Shown: positions 8,818 through 18,311, numbered from the stretch's first letter. The stretch: DNA of 64,000 nucleotides from Variovorax brevis (GCF_030317105.1 NZ_JASZYG010000003.1:682001-746000); one strand, 5' to 3'. Numbers and translations are program-made. Notes: a model not told the origin generated them from the sequence alone.

Positions 8818-8850
8818 CCCTCTCCCACCGGGAGAGGGTTGGGGTGAGGG
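8818..8850. repeat. Palindromic element between convergent genes
   Basis: CCCTCTCCC (8818-8826), loop ACC, GGGAGAGGG (8830-8838), then a TTGGGGTGAGGG tail to 8850. The stem and tail resemble the longer element found inside fdsA (15879-15962), so this is a dispersed palindrome family. Located between the convergent oxygenase and FtsX-type permease genes, where it may also terminate transcription. Confidence 0.75.
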
Positions 8851-8921
8851 CACTGGGCGGTGGTGATGGCAAGGCTTGTTTCAGCGCCGCTGCCCCTTGC
8901 CATCTCCCAAAGGGAAGGCAG

Positions 8922-11441
8922 CTACTCCGCCGCCCGCCGCAACGTATCGACCACCGGCCGCCGCAGCACCTCGCGAAGCCCCCACCACCCAGCGCCAAGC
9001 GCCAGCACGGCACCCGTGATGGCACCGCCAATCGGCACCAGCGGCGACGCCGTCCAGGTGAACTCGAACACATAACGCGCCAGCGCCCATCCGATCACCG
9101 ACGCGACGATGCTCGCCAGGAAGCCGGCCAGCAGGCCCACGCCGATCAACTCCGCGCGCTGCACTTGCCGCAACAAACTGGCCCGCGCACCCACGGCACG
9201 CATGATCGCGAACTCGCGCGCCCGCTCTTCACGCGTCGCACTGACCGCGGCGAAGAGCACCACCAATCCGGCCGCCAGCGTGAAGCCGAAAAGAAACTCC
9301 ACCGCACGGATCACCTGGTCGAGCACGCGTTGCACCTGGCCGATGGTCGCGCTCATGTCGACGTTGGTGATGTTGGGATAGGTGCGCACCAGGGCGTTGT
9401 CGAAGCCCTTCACCTCCGGTGCGCGGAAGGCGCCCATGTAGGTCACCGGCACGTCCGGCAGCGACGCCACCGTGTACATCACGAAGAAGTTGGCGTGCAG
9501 CGATCCCCAGTCGACCTTGCGCAGCGAGGTGATGCGCGAGTCGTTCTGCATGCCACCGATGTCAAAGCGCAGCGTGTCGCCCAGCTTGAGGCCCAGCGTC
9601 TGCGCAATGCCGTCTTCCACGCTCATCTCGCCGGCGGCGTTGGGCGTCCACTGGCCTGCCGAGATGCTGTTGTGCGGCGGCGCTTCCGCGCTGTTGCTCA
9701 GGTTGAACTCGCGGTCGACCAGCCGCTTGGCGCGGTCTTCGATGTAGTCATCCGGCGTGACCGGTTTTCCGTTGATGGCGACCAGGCGCCCGCGGATCAT
9801 GGGATACCAGTCGAACTTGTTCACGCCGTTGTCGCGCAAGGTCTTCTGGAAGGACTCGCTCTGGTCCGGCATGACGTTGATGACGAAGCGGTTGGGCGCA
9901 TCGGGCGGCGTCGCGCGGCGCCAGCTCGAGACGAGGTCGGTGCGCAACAGCACCAGCAGGATCAGCGCCAACAAGCCCACGGCCAGCGCGCTCACCTGCA
10001 CCACGGCATAAACCGGTCGCGCCGAGATCTGCCGCGTGGCCAGCACCAGCCAGCGCGGCGCGGTGCTCTCATTCACGCTGCGGCGCAGCAGCTTGACCGC
10101 GAACCAGCTGAGCAGCGCAAACACCGCCACAGCCGCTGCGAATCCGCCCACGGCGATGAGCCCGAGCTTCAGGTCGCTGCTGGCCGCCACGAGCAAGGCT
10201 GCAAAGCCGACGATGCCGATGCCCAGCACCGCCAGCGAGGCCGGCTTGAGATTGCCCACGTCGCGCCGGATCACGCGCAGCGGCGGCACCCTGGCCAACT
10301 GCAGCACGGGTGGCAAGCCAAAGGCAAAGAGCAGCGTCAGCCCCATGCCGAGCCCGAAGAGCACGGGCCAGATGGTCGGCGCCGGCAAGGAGCTTTCCAC
10401 CAGCCCGGCCAGCAGCACGACGAAGGCATAGTGCACCGCAAAGCCGAGCAACACGCCGAGCGCGCTGGCCACGAGGCCGATGATGCCGAACTCGATGGCA
10501 TAGGCGCCGGCAATGGTGTTCTGGCTCTGACCCAGCACGCGCAGCATCGCGCAGTCGTCCAGGTGGTTGGCTGCAAAGCCCCGCGCGGCCAGTGCGACCG
10601 CCACGGCTGACAGCAAGGCCGCCAGCAGCGCGACGAGGTTCAGGAATTTCTCGGCGCGGTCCAGCGTCTGGCGCATCTCGGGCCGACCGCTTTCAAAGGA
10701 CTCCAGCCGCGCGCCGCGCACCTCGCCCTTCTTGAGCAGCGCGTCCGCCCAATCGGTGAATGACTTGACGCCCCGCGCATCGCCCGCGACGGCAAAGCGA
10801 TAGCTCACGCGGCTGGCAGGTTGCACCAGTCCGGTGGCGGGCACGTCGGCCTGGTTGAGCATGACGCGCGGCGCAAAGCTCATGAAGCCGGCGCCGCGAT
10901 CGGGTTCGAGCACGATGATGCGTGCAATGCGCAAGGCCGAATCGCCCAGCAGAAGCTTGTCGCCGAGCTTGAGCGCCAGCGATTCGAGCAGGGGACCGTC
11001 GACCCACACCTCGCCTGCCGCGGGAACATCGTGCGTGGACTCGCCCTTCTCTCCGGCCTGCGTGCTCGTCTGCAGGCTGCCACGCAAGGGGTAGCCCGCG
11101 GTGACCGCCTTGAGCGCGACCAGCTTGCTCGCCCCGCCCTGCTCGTCGCTGGCGCGGGCCATCGTGGGGAAGCCGTAGTTGGCCGTGGTCTGCAGCCCCA
11201 GCGCATGGGCGCGTTCGACAAAGGCCTTCGGTGTCGGGTTGTCGCTGGCAAGCACCGCATCGCCACCCAGCAACTGCCGCGCATCGCGCTGCAATCCGCC
11301 CTTCAGGCGATCCGCAAAAAAACCGACCGCCGTGAGCGCCGCCACCGCCAACAGCACGGCCACGATGAGTAGCCGCAACTCGCCCGCGCGCAGGTCTCGC
11401 CAAAGAGTGCGCCAGCCAAGGCGAAAGGAAGAAATGCTCAT
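8922..11441 (-). CDS. FtsX-family ABC transporter permease (YbbP-like)
   Basis: 839 aa inner-membrane protein with two FtsX/MacB-type permease modules. An N-terminal transmembrane helix ([20 protein letters not shown]) precedes a large extracytoplasmic domain. Clusters of helices follow around residues 270-480 ([33 protein letters not shown]), and a C-terminal three-helix FtsX unit contains [17 protein letters not shown]. The order matches E. coli YbbP, normally paired with the ATPase YbbA and linked to TesA. No ATPase gene is adjacent here. Start ATG at 11439-11441 ([21 protein letters not shown]); longer readings cross the divergent enoyl-CoA hydratase gene and are rejected. Confidence 0.9.
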   Translation of the reverse strand: MSISSFRLGWRTLWRDLRAGELRLLIVAVLLAVAALTAVGFFADRLKGGLQRDARQLLGGDAVLASDNPTPKAFVERAHALGLQTTANYGFPTMARASDEQGGASKLVALKAVTAGYPLRGSLQTSTQAGEKGESTHDVPAAGEVWVDGPLLESLALKLGDKLLLGDSALRIARIIVLEPDRGAGFMSFAPRVMLNQADVPATGLVQPASRVSYRFAVAGDARGVKSFTDWADALLKKGEVRGARLESFESGRPEMRQTLDRAEKFLNLVALLAALLSAVAVALAARGFAANHLDDCAMLRVLGQSQNTIAGAYAIEFGIIGLVASALGVLLGFAVHYAFVVLLAGLVESSLPAPTIWPVLFGLGMGLTLLFAFGLPPVLQLARVPPLRVIRRDVGNLKPASLAVLGIGIVGFAALLVAASSDLKLGLIAVGGFAAAVAVFALLSWFAVKLLRRSVNESTAPRWLVLATRQISARPVYAVVQVSALAVGLLALILLVLLRTDLVSSWRRATPPDAPNRFVINVMPDQSESFQKTLRDNGVNKFDWYPMIRGRLVAINGKPVTPDDYIEDRAKRLVDREFNLSNSAEAPPHNSISAGQWTPNAAGEMSVEDGIAQTLGLKLGDTLRFDIGGMQNDSRITSLRKVDWGSLHANFFVMYTVASLPDVPVTYMGAFRAPEVKGFDNALVRTYPNITNVDMSATIGQVQRVLDQVIRAVEFLFGFTLAAGLVVLFAAVSATREERAREFAIMRAVGARASLLRQVQRAELIGVGLLAGFLASIVASVIGWALARYVFEFTWTASPLVPIGGAITGAVLALGAGWWGLREVLRRPVVDTLRRAAE

Positions 11442-11526
11442 GGGCGCGCACCTTAGCGCAACTGCGTTCCTGCCACACGCGGGAAGGGATATCGTGCGCT
11501 TCATTTCTACAACGAGGAGACAAGGC

Positions 11527-12447
11527 ATGCCCCAATACAACACCGTGCGCATCGACAAGGATGCCGCCAACCCGCGCATCGCGCGACTGCTGCTGAACCG
11601 GCCGGAGCGGCTCAACGCCATCAACGAAGACACGCCGCGCGAGATTCGCGCCGCCGTGGAATGGGCCAATGCGGACGACGAAGTCCACGTGATCGTGGTC
11701 GAGGGCGCCGGCAAGGGCTTTTGCGGCGGGTACGACCTAGGCATCTTCGGCTCCGGCAACATCGACCATCCCTGTCAGCAGGAGAAGTTCCCGTGGGATC
11801 CGATGGTCGATTACGCCTTCATGAAGCGCAACACCGACGACTTCATGAGCCTGTGGCGCAGCGCCAAGCCCACCATCGCCAAGGTGCATGGCTACGCCGC
11901 AGCCGGCGGCAGTGACATCGCGCTTTCGTGCGACCTGCTGGTCATGGCCGAGGACGCGCGCATCGGCTACATGCCCACGCGCGTGTGGGGCTGCCCCACC
12001 ACCGCCATGTGGACCTATCGCCTCGGCCCGACACGCGCCAAACAGATGATGTTCACCGGCGACACGATCGACGGGCGCACCGCTGCCGACTGGGGCCTCG
12101 CCAACGAGGCCGTGCCTGTTGCCGAACTGGACGAAGCAACGATGCGGCTCGCAAGCCGCATTGCGGGCGTGCCGCGCAGCCACCTGGCCATGCACAAGAT
12201 GGTCGTGAACCAGGTCATGCTCAACATGGGGCTGGAGCAGTCGCAGATGATGGCCACCGTGTTCGACGGCATCACGCGGCACAACCCCGAGGGCCTGTGG
12301 TTCCGCCGTTACGCGCAGGCCGAAGGCTTCAAGGCCGCGGTGCAGTGGCGCGACAGTGGCAAGCCGATTCCTGAGGGCGACGAGGCGCGCGAACTGATCG
12401 CGGCGATGGAGGCCGAAGCGCGGGCGCGCACGCCGCGTCCCGCCTGA
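11527..12447 (+). CDS. Enoyl-CoA hydratase/isomerase (crotonase) family protein
   Basis: 306 aa crotonase-fold enzyme. The oxyanion-hole segments are visible as [12 protein letters not shown] and [19 protein letters not shown], with an inserted loop after the first ([20 protein letters not shown]). The usual catalytic Glu pair is not clearly placed, so hydratase activity itself is not certain; isomerase or thioesterase roles are possible. A helical C terminus follows. ATG at 11527 just after AGGAGACAAGGC, a good ribosome site. Convergent with fdhD, whose stop is 6 bp away. Confidence 0.85.
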   Translation: MPQYNTVRIDKDAANPRIARLLLNRPERLNAINEDTPREIRAAVEWANADDEVHVIVVEGAGKGFCGGYDLGIFGSGNIDHPCQQEKFPWDPMVDYAFMKRNTDDFMSLWRSAKPTIAKVHGYAAAGGSDIALSCDLLVMAEDARIGYMPTRVWGCPTTAMWTYRLGPTRAKQMMFTGDTIDGRTAADWGLANEAVPVAELDEATMRLASRIAGVPRSHLAMHKMVVNQVMLNMGLEQSQMMATVFDGITRHNPEGLWFRRYAQAEGFKAAVQWRDSGKPIPEGDEARELIAAMEAEARARTPRPA

Positions 12448-12453
12448 GGCCGG

Positions 12454-13338
12454 TCAGGCAAATTTCGGGTTGACGTCCACCAGTTCCGGCTGCAGCACCA
12501 GCCGGTCCGCGCCCGCGTAGCAAACGAAGCGGCGATTGGTCGCACGCCCGATGGCGCACAGGCCCACGCGGTGCGCCACGTCGTAGCCCATCTGCGTCAT
12601 GCCGCTGCGCGAGACGACGATGGGCACGCCCATCTGCGCGGACTTGATGACCATCTCACTGGTGAGCCGGCCGGTCGTATAGAAGACACGCGATGCGCCC
12701 AAGGCGCCCTCGCCTTTTGCGGGCTGCATCGCCATCCATCCGGCGATGGTGTCGATGGCGTTGTGGCGGCCGACGTCCTCGACAAAGCATTGCATCGATG
12801 CCTGCGTCCCGCCGGCTTCGTCGAGCGTGAACAGCGCGCAACCGTGCACCGAACCGGCGGACTTGTAGGTGCTTTCCTGAAGGCGGATGGCGTTGACCAG
12901 CGAATAGAGCAGCGCCTGCGTCATGCGCGTGTCGGGCAGCTTCAGCTTGTCGATGTCGGCCATCAGGTTGCCGAAGACGCTGCCCTGGCCGCAGCCGGTG
13001 GTCACGACCTTCTTCGCAGTGCGTTCCTCGATGCGGTCGATGCCGGCGTGGGTCTTGACGGCGGCCGCACCGACTTCCCAGTCGACGGTGATCGACTCGA
13101 CATCGAAGACCGACTCGATCAGGCGCTGGTTCAGCAGATAGCCGAGCACAAGGAGTTCAGGCTGCGCACCGAGCGTCATCAACGTGACGAGCTCACGCCG
13201 ATCAACGTAGATCGTCAGGTCGCGTTCGGCGGGAATCGATATCTGCCCGCGCTCGCCGCGCTCGTCGATGACCTCGACCTCGCGCGTGAGCGGCGCGCGC
13301 GCTGCCGTGAGCCGCGGCAGCGCATGGGCCTTGGTCAT
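12454..13338 (-). CDS. fdhD: Formate dehydrogenase accessory sulfurtransferase FdhD (FdsC-like)
   Basis: 294 aa FdhD family protein needed to give the molybdenum cofactor of formate dehydrogenase its sulfido ligand. Conserved parts: MTLGAQPELLVLGYLLNQRLI, FVEDVGRHNAIDTIAGW, GRLTSEMVIKSAQMGVPIVVSRSG. The usual CxxC is reduced to a single cysteine in TTGCGQGS, the second Cys position being Gly. Start ATG at 13338 (MTKAHALP) lies 16 bp after the fdsA stop; a longer in-frame start at 13407 would overlap fdsA. In fds operons of other bacteria this gene is fdsC. Confidence 0.92.
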   Translation of the reverse strand: MTKAHALPRLTAARAPLTREVEVIDERGERGQISIPAERDLTIYVDRRELVTLMTLGAQPELLVLGYLLNQRLIESVFDVESITVDWEVGAAAVKTHAGIDRIEERTAKKVVTTGCGQGSVFGNLMADIDKLKLPDTRMTQALLYSLVNAIRLQESTYKSAGSVHGCALFTLDEAGGTQASMQCFVEDVGRHNAIDTIAGWMAMQPAKGEGALGASRVFYTTGRLTSEMVIKSAQMGVPIVVSRSGMTQMGYDVAHRVGLCAIGRATNRRFVCYAGADRLVLQPELVDVNPKFA

Positions 13339-13354
13339 CGTCGGCAAGCTGTCA

Positions 13355-16333
13355 TCACGCGGTTGCCGGCGCACGTGAATAGCCTTCGATGGCCGCCGGC
13401 GTGCCACCGGCCTGGATGCGTACCGCGCAGTACTTGAATTCCGGGATCTTGCCGAACGGGTCCAGCGCGGCGTTGGTCATCAGGTTGGCAGCCGCCTCGT
13501 AGTAGGCGAAGGGCACGAACACCGCGCCATGCGGCGTGCCGTCGTCGCGGCGCACGCGAATCGCCACCTCGCCGCGGCGCGACTGGATGGTGATGACGTC
13601 GCCCGGCTCCAGACCCATTTTCTGCAGGTCCGCCTGATGCATCGATGCCGTGGCGATCGGTTCGAGCGCATCGAGCACGGTGGCGCGGCGCGTCATGCTG
13701 CCGGTGTGCCAGTGCTCGAGTTGGCGCCCGGTGATGAGCACGAACGGGTATTCGGCATCGGGACGCTCGTCGGCAGGAATGATGTCCGCCGGCACGAGTC
13801 GCACACGGCCGTCCTGCGTCGGGAAGTTCTCGATGAACACCGTCGGCTGGCCGGGATCGTCCGCCGAGAGGCAGGGATAGGTCACGCTCGATTCGCGCTG
13901 CAGCCGCTCCCAGGTGATGCCGCTGATGGCAGCGTGCATCGCCTGGCGCATTTCCTCGTACACCGCGGCCACGCCGGATTCTTCCCCGGCGTAGTTCCAC
14001 GCGAGGCCCATGCGCCTGGCGATCTGCTGGATGATCCACAGGTCGGGTTTCGCATCGCCGGGCGGGTTCACGGCGCGCTTGCCCAACTGCACCATGCGGT
14101 CGGTGTTGCTCACGGTGCCGGTCTTCTCCGGCCACGCGGTGGCGGGAAGCACGACGTCCGCGAGCCATGCGGTCTCGGTCATGAAGATGTCCTGCACCAC
14201 CATGTGTTCCAGCGCACCCAATGCATGGCGTGCGTGGTTCAGGTCGGGATCGCTCATCGCGGGGTTCTCACCCATGATGTACATGCCGCGGATCTTGTGC
14301 GGATCGCTGTCGGGCGCGAGCGCCTTGTGCATGATCTCGACGACCGTGTAGCCGGGCGTCGCGTCGAGCTTGGTGTCCCAGAACTTTTCGAACCACTCGT
14401 GCGCGCCGGCATTGTCCACGCGCTGGTAGTTGGGGAACATCATCGGGATGAGCCCCGCGTCGCTCGCGCCCTGCACGTTGTTCTGGCCGCGCAGCGGATG
14501 CAGGCCCGAACCGGGTTTGCCGATCTGGCCGGTGACCGTCACAAGCGCAATCAGGCAACGTGCGTTGTCGGTGCCGTGCACGTGCTGGCTGATGCCCATA
14601 CCCCACAGGACCATTGCGCCCTTGGCCTTGGCGAACTCCCGCGCCACTTCGCGGATCGTTTCGGCCGGGATGCCGCAGATCGGCTCCATGGCTTCGGGGC
14701 TGTAGCCCTTGACGTTTTCGCGCAGCGCGTCGAAGTTGCTGGCGCGATCGCGAATGAAGGCTTCGTCGACCAGCCCTTCGTCGATCACCGCGTGGATGAG
14801 CGCGTTGAGCATCGCGACGTCGGTGTCGGCCTTGAACTGCAGCGTGCGCCAGGCGTGCTTGCTGATGTCGGTGCGACGTGGATCGGCCAGCACGATCTTG
14901 GCGCCGCGCTTGGCGGCGTTCTTCATCCACGTCGCGGCCACCGGGTGGTTGGCCGTCGGGTTGGAGCCGATGATGAAGATCAGATCGGAATGATCGACGT
15001 CGTTGACCTGGTTGCTCACCGCACCGGAGCCCACGCCTTCGAGCAGCGCCGCGACGCTCGAAGCGTGGCACAGGCGCGTGCAGTGGTCCACGTTGTTGCT
15101 GCCGAATCCGGTGCGCACGAGCTTCTGGAACAGGTAGGCCTCTTCGTTGCTGCCCTTGGCCGAGCCGAAGCCGGCGAGCGACTTCACGCCATAGGCATCG
15201 CGCAACTGTTGCAACTTGCCGCCGGCGAGTTCCAGCGCTTCTTCCCAGCTCGCCTCGCGGAACACTTCGCTCCAGTGCGTGGGTTGTGCGCCGTCGATGT
15301 CCTTGGGGATGCCGGCCTTGCGGATCAGCGGCTTCGTCAGGCGCTGCGGATGGTGCGCATAGTCGAAGCCGAAGCGGCCCTTGACGCACAGGCGGCTGTG
15401 GTTGGCCGGGCCGTCGCGTCCATCGACGCTGACGATGATCTCGTCCTTGACGTTGTAGGTGATGAGGCAGCCCACGCCGCAGAAGGGGCACACCGAATCG
15501 ACCTTGCGATCGACGATCTGCGAGCCGATCTGCGTCTTGGGCATGAGCGCGCCGGTCGGGCAGGCTTGCACGCATTCGCCGCAGGCCACGCAGGTGCTGT
15601 CGCCCATCGGGTCATCAAGGTCGAACACGATCTTGCTGTGCTCGCCGCGCATGGCGTAGCCGATGACGTCGTTGACCTGCTCTTCGCGGCAGGCGCGCAC
15701 GCAGCGGTTGCACTGGATGCAGGCGTCGAGGTTGACGGCCATCGCGGGGTGCGAGATGTCGGCCTTGGGCTGCTCGCGGCGCAGGGCCTTGAGTTCGGGG
15801 CGGACGGTGATGCCGAGCTTGTCGGCCCATGCGCTGAGTTCGCCGTGTTGGCCGACTGGGGCAACGGAGGGGGGTGCGCCCCCACCCCAACCCTCCCCCG
15901 GAAGGGGAGGGAGGAAGTCCGGATTCGCTCCCTCCCCTTCCGGGGGAGGGTTGGGGTGGGGGCCAGCAGCCTTCCCCACACCCGCGTCATTCCATTTGTA
16001 CCCAGCATCCGGCATGTCCGACAGCAGCATCTCCACTACCATCTTCTGGCTCTTGAGCGCCCGCTCGCTGTTCGCCTGCACTTCCATGCCAGCCGTCACA
16101 TTGCGGCAGCAGCTCGGCGCCAGCGTGCGTTCGCCCTTCAGTTCGACCACGCAGGCCCGGCAGTTGCCGTCCGGACGCAAGCCTTCCTTGTAGCAAAGGT
16201 GCGGAATGTCGATGCCCGCCCGCTTCGCAGCGACAAGGATGGTCTCGCCCTCCAAAGCCTCGACCGTCCTCCCATCGAGCTTGAACTCAATGGTCTGCGG
16301 CATCAACTGCGCCAGGTTGGTCGGGGCGTTCAT
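13355..16333 (-). CDS. fdsA: Formate dehydrogenase alpha (Mo/W bis-MGD) subunit, with in-frame palindromic insertion
   Basis: 992 aa catalytic subunit of an NAD-dependent soluble formate dehydrogenase: oxidises formate to CO2 and passes electrons over Fe-S clusters to the NADH subunit. Order: 2Fe-2S domain (CYKEGLRPDGNCRAC), His-Cys motif region, two 4Fe-4S motifs (CIQCNRCVRAC, CVACGECVQACP), a 4Fe-4S next to molybdopterin (CPFCGVGC), and the catalytic Cys in HCTRLCHASSVAALLEG (Cys, not Sec). C-terminal MGD-binding domain with ITGRQLEHWHTGSMTRR. Between the first Fe-S region and CIQC is an unusual Pro/Gly/Glu segment (GPHPNPPPEGEG and LPPLPGEGWGGGAP) encoded by a 35-bp inverted repeat. The start (16331-16333) sits 3 bp after another repeat element. 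Confidence 0.95.
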   Translation of the reverse strand: MNAPTNLAQLMPQTIEFKLDGRTVEALEGETILVAAKRAGIDIPHLCYKEGLRPDGNCRACVVELKGERTLAPSCCRNVTAGMEVQANSERALKSQKMVVEMLLSDMPDAGYKWNDAGVGKAAGPHPNPPPEGEGANPDFLPPLPGEGWGGGAPPSVAPVGQHGELSAWADKLGITVRPELKALRREQPKADISHPAMAVNLDACIQCNRCVRACREEQVNDVIGYAMRGEHSKIVFDLDDPMGDSTCVACGECVQACPTGALMPKTQIGSQIVDRKVDSVCPFCGVGCLITYNVKDEIIVSVDGRDGPANHSRLCVKGRFGFDYAHHPQRLTKPLIRKAGIPKDIDGAQPTHWSEVFREASWEEALELAGGKLQQLRDAYGVKSLAGFGSAKGSNEEAYLFQKLVRTGFGSNNVDHCTRLCHASSVAALLEGVGSGAVSNQVNDVDHSDLIFIIGSNPTANHPVAATWMKNAAKRGAKIVLADPRRTDISKHAWRTLQFKADTDVAMLNALIHAVIDEGLVDEAFIRDRASNFDALRENVKGYSPEAMEPICGIPAETIREVAREFAKAKGAMVLWGMGISQHVHGTDNARCLIALVTVTGQIGKPGSGLHPLRGQNNVQGASDAGLIPMMFPNYQRVDNAGAHEWFEKFWDTKLDATPGYTVVEIMHKALAPDSDPHKIRGMYIMGENPAMSDPDLNHARHALGALEHMVVQDIFMTETAWLADVVLPATAWPEKTGTVSNTDRMVQLGKRAVNPPGDAKPDLWIIQQIARRMGLAWNYAGEESGVAAVYEEMRQAMHAAISGITWERLQRESSVTYPCLSADDPGQPTVFIENFPTQDGRVRLVPADIIPADERPDAEYPFVLITGRQLEHWHTGSMTRRATVLDALEPIATASMHQADLQKMGLEPGDVITIQSRRGEVAIRVRRDDGTPHGAVFVPFAYYEAAANLMTNAALDPFGKIPEFKYCAVRIQAGGTPAAIEGYSRAPATA
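15879..15962. repeat. Perfect 35-bp inverted repeat inserted in frame in fdsA
   Basis: Arms 15879-15913 and 15928-15962 are exact reverse complements, with a 14-base loop. The 84-bp element is 28 codons and keeps the fdsA frame open, encoding Pro/Gly/Glu-rich peptide between Fe-S domains. The arm contains the same CCCTC...GGGTTGGGGTG pattern as the element at 8818-8850. Confidence 0.95.
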
Positions 16334-16336
16334 CGT

Positions 16337-16406
16337 GCCCCCACGCTTGTCACTGCGTGTACTGCGCTGCCCCCCGTGGGGGCTTTCAATTCTTGGGGCG
16401 GCCCGG
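16337..16406 (-). repeat. Dispersed GC-rich repeat, copy 1 (fdsGB-fdsA gap)
   Basis: On the minus strand it opens with CCGGGCCGCCCCAAG, continues with a CCCCC-ACG-GGGGG type hairpin and GCAGCGCAGTACACGCAGTG, and ends in GCGTGGGGGC. The same layout recurs at 40698-40905 and 56130-56202. It fills the space between fdsGB and fdsA, so its GTGGGGGC end must provide any fdsA ribosome site. Confidence 0.8.
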
Positions 16407-16412
16407 CGAATT

Positions 16413-18221
16413 TCATGCAATCTCCTGCGGAAAATACTTCTGAATGCTGCGAATCGGATTCGGAGCCGCCTGCCCCAGCCCGCAGATCGATGCATCGCCC
16501 ATCACCTGCGCGAGGTCTTCGAGCATCACGTTGTCCCAGACCGGCGCCTGCATCAAAGCGGCCGCTTTGCCCGTGCCCACCCGGCACGGCGTGCACTGAC
16601 CACAGCTTTCATGTTCGAAAAAGCGCATGACGTTGAGCGCCGCATCGCGTGCCTTGTCATGCTGGCTCAGCACCATCACAGCGGCCGAGCCGATGAAGCA
16701 GCCGTAAGGTTGCAAGGTGTCGAAATCCAGCGGAATGTTGTTCATGCTCGCGGGCAGGATGCCGCCCGAAGCACCGCCCGGAAGGTACGCATGGAGCGTG
16801 TGCCCATCCAGCATGCCGCCACAGTATTCGTCGATGAGTTCCTGCACCGTGATGCCGGCCGGCGCCAGCTTGACGCCCGGAAACTTCACGCGCCCGCTCA
16901 CGCTGAAGCTGCGCAGCCCCTTGCGTCCATTGCGGCCGAAGCCGCTGAACCACTGCGGGCCTTTTTCGACGATGTCGCGCACCCAGTACAGCGTCTCGAA
17001 GTTGTGCTCCAGCGTCGGCCGGCCGAAGAGGCCCACCTGCGCGATGTAGGGCGGGCGCATGCGCGGTTCGCCACGCTTGCCCTCGATGCTTTCAATCATC
17101 GCGGACTCTTCGCCGCAGATGTACGCGCCCGCGCCGCGCCGCAGTTCGATGGTCGGCAATGCGCAGGGCGGGTCGGCCTGCAGCTTGGCCAGCTCGGCTT
17201 CGAGCAGCGCGCGGCAGTCGTGGTATTCGTCGCGCAGGTAGACGTAGCAGGCATCGATGCCGACCGCCATGGCAGCAATCAGCAGCCCTTCCAGAAAACG
17301 GTGCGGATCGCGTTCGAGATAAGTGCGGTCCTTGAAGGTGCCGGGCTCGCCCTCGTCGATGTTGACGGCCATGAGCTTGGGAGCCGGCTGGTCTCGCACG
17401 ATGCGCCACTTGCGCCCCGCCGGAAAGCCCGCGCCGCCCAGGCCGCGAAGGCCCGAGTCTTCCATGGCCTTGATGATGCCCTCGACGTCGCGCTGCTCGT
17501 TGACGAGCGCAGCGGCCAGCGCGTAGCCGCCGTGGGCCCGATAGCTCGCATAGTCTGTGAATGCGGGAATGGCCTCGACGGCATCCGGTGCCGGCGAGAC
17601 GCTCTTTTCCGCGAGCTCGGCCGGCACGAATTGCGCCGTGGCACGCGGCGCCGGCTTCGATTCGAGCGCTTGCAGCACCTTGTCGGCGGTGGCCAGCGGA
17701 ACCGCGCGCTGGTTCAACGCCACGGCGGGCGCCTGTTCGCAGCGGCCGATGCACGGCGCGGAAACGACGCGCACGTCGTCGTGGCCCGCAAGGCCAAGCA
17801 AGGCGGGCAGCCGCGCCAGCAGATCCTTTGCGCCGGCCAGTTCGCAAGACAAGCCGTCGCACACGCGCACGGTCAGGCCGGGCAGCGATTCATCGCCGCG
17901 CAGCACTTCGAAGTGGTGATAGAAGGTCGCGACCTCGTAGGCCTCGGCCATCGGAATGTTCATCAACGAAGCCAGCGCCACCAGGTGCTGGTCGCGCAGG
18001 CCGTTGAATGTGTCGTTGATGCGGTGCAAATGCTCGATCAGCAGGTCGCGCCGATAACCGTCATCCGGCCTGGGCCCGATGAGTTGCCTCACTTGTTCCA
18101 GCGCGTCGGCTTCGGGCTGACGGCCCTTGAGCTTGCTCTTGCGGCGAATGCGCTCGCGCAGTTCATCGGGCGTGGCGAGGGGAATCGCCTGGACTTCTTG
18201 TCGGGTGCCTGGGTATTGCAT
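16413..18221 (-). CDS. fdsB: Fused formate dehydrogenase gamma-beta subunit (NuoE-NuoF-like)
   Basis: 602 aa protein combining two usually separate subunits of NAD-dependent formate dehydrogenase. Residues about 1-165 are a NuoE/FdsG thioredoxin-like 2Fe-2S domain (VCDGLSCELAGA and CIGRCEQAP hold the cluster cysteines, with YEVATFYHHF). Residues about 225-600 are NuoF/FdsB with GLRGLGGAGFPAGRKW (NADH), NIDEGEPGTFKDR and GAYICGEESAMIESIEG (FMN), SLBB-like KFPGVKLAPAG, and 4Fe-4S ESCGQCTPCRVGTG. It takes electrons from FdsA and reduces NAD+. A short Pro/Ala linker joins the halves. Upstream of fdsA on the same strand. Confidence 0.94.
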   Translation of the reverse strand: MQYPGTRQEVQAIPLATPDELRERIRRKSKLKGRQPEADALEQVRQLIGPRPDDGYRRDLLIEHLHRINDTFNGLRDQHLVALASLMNIPMAEAYEVATFYHHFEVLRGDESLPGLTVRVCDGLSCELAGAKDLLARLPALLGLAGHDDVRVVSAPCIGRCEQAPAVALNQRAVPLATADKVLQALESKPAPRATAQFVPAELAEKSVSPAPDAVEAIPAFTDYASYRAHGGYALAAALVNEQRDVEGIIKAMEDSGLRGLGGAGFPAGRKWRIVRDQPAPKLMAVNIDEGEPGTFKDRTYLERDPHRFLEGLLIAAMAVGIDACYVYLRDEYHDCRALLEAELAKLQADPPCALPTIELRRGAGAYICGEESAMIESIEGKRGEPRMRPPYIAQVGLFGRPTLEHNFETLYWVRDIVEKGPQWFSGFGRNGRKGLRSFSVSGRVKFPGVKLAPAGITVQELIDEYCGGMLDGHTLHAYLPGGASGGILPASMNNIPLDFDTLQPYGCFIGSAAVMVLSQHDKARDAALNVMRFFEHESCGQCTPCRVGTGKAAALMQAPVWDNVMLEDLAQVMGDASICGLGQAAPNPIRSIQKYFPQEIA

Positions 18222-18271
18222 TTGCCTTGGACCTTTGGACTGGCCAAAACGGCCAGCCCCTTTGTCACTTT

Positions 18272-18296
18272 AGCGCGGGCCCACCGGGCCCGCGCT
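18272..18296 (-). terminator. Strong hairpin between oxlT-like and fdsGB genes
   Basis: AGCGCGGGCCC (18272-18282), loop ACC, GGGCCCGCGCT (18286-18296): an 11-bp perfect stem 16 bp after the antiporter stop. No T-run, but the stem suggests at least partial termination before the formate dehydrogenase genes. Confidence 0.55.
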
Positions 18297-18311
18297 TGAC
18301 TCACGTCACTA

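Noticed and set aside
8844..10610. 588-residue open frame on the plus strand
   Set aside because: Antisense to the FtsX-type permease; His/Gln/Arg-rich shadow composition.
13529..16630. 1033-residue open frame on the plus strand
   Set aside because: Antisense to fdsA, which carries all Fe-S and molybdopterin motifs; the frame is a GC-bias shadow rich in His, Arg and Ala.
16206..18299. 697-residue open frame on the plus strand
   Set aside because: Antisense to the fused fdsGB gene.
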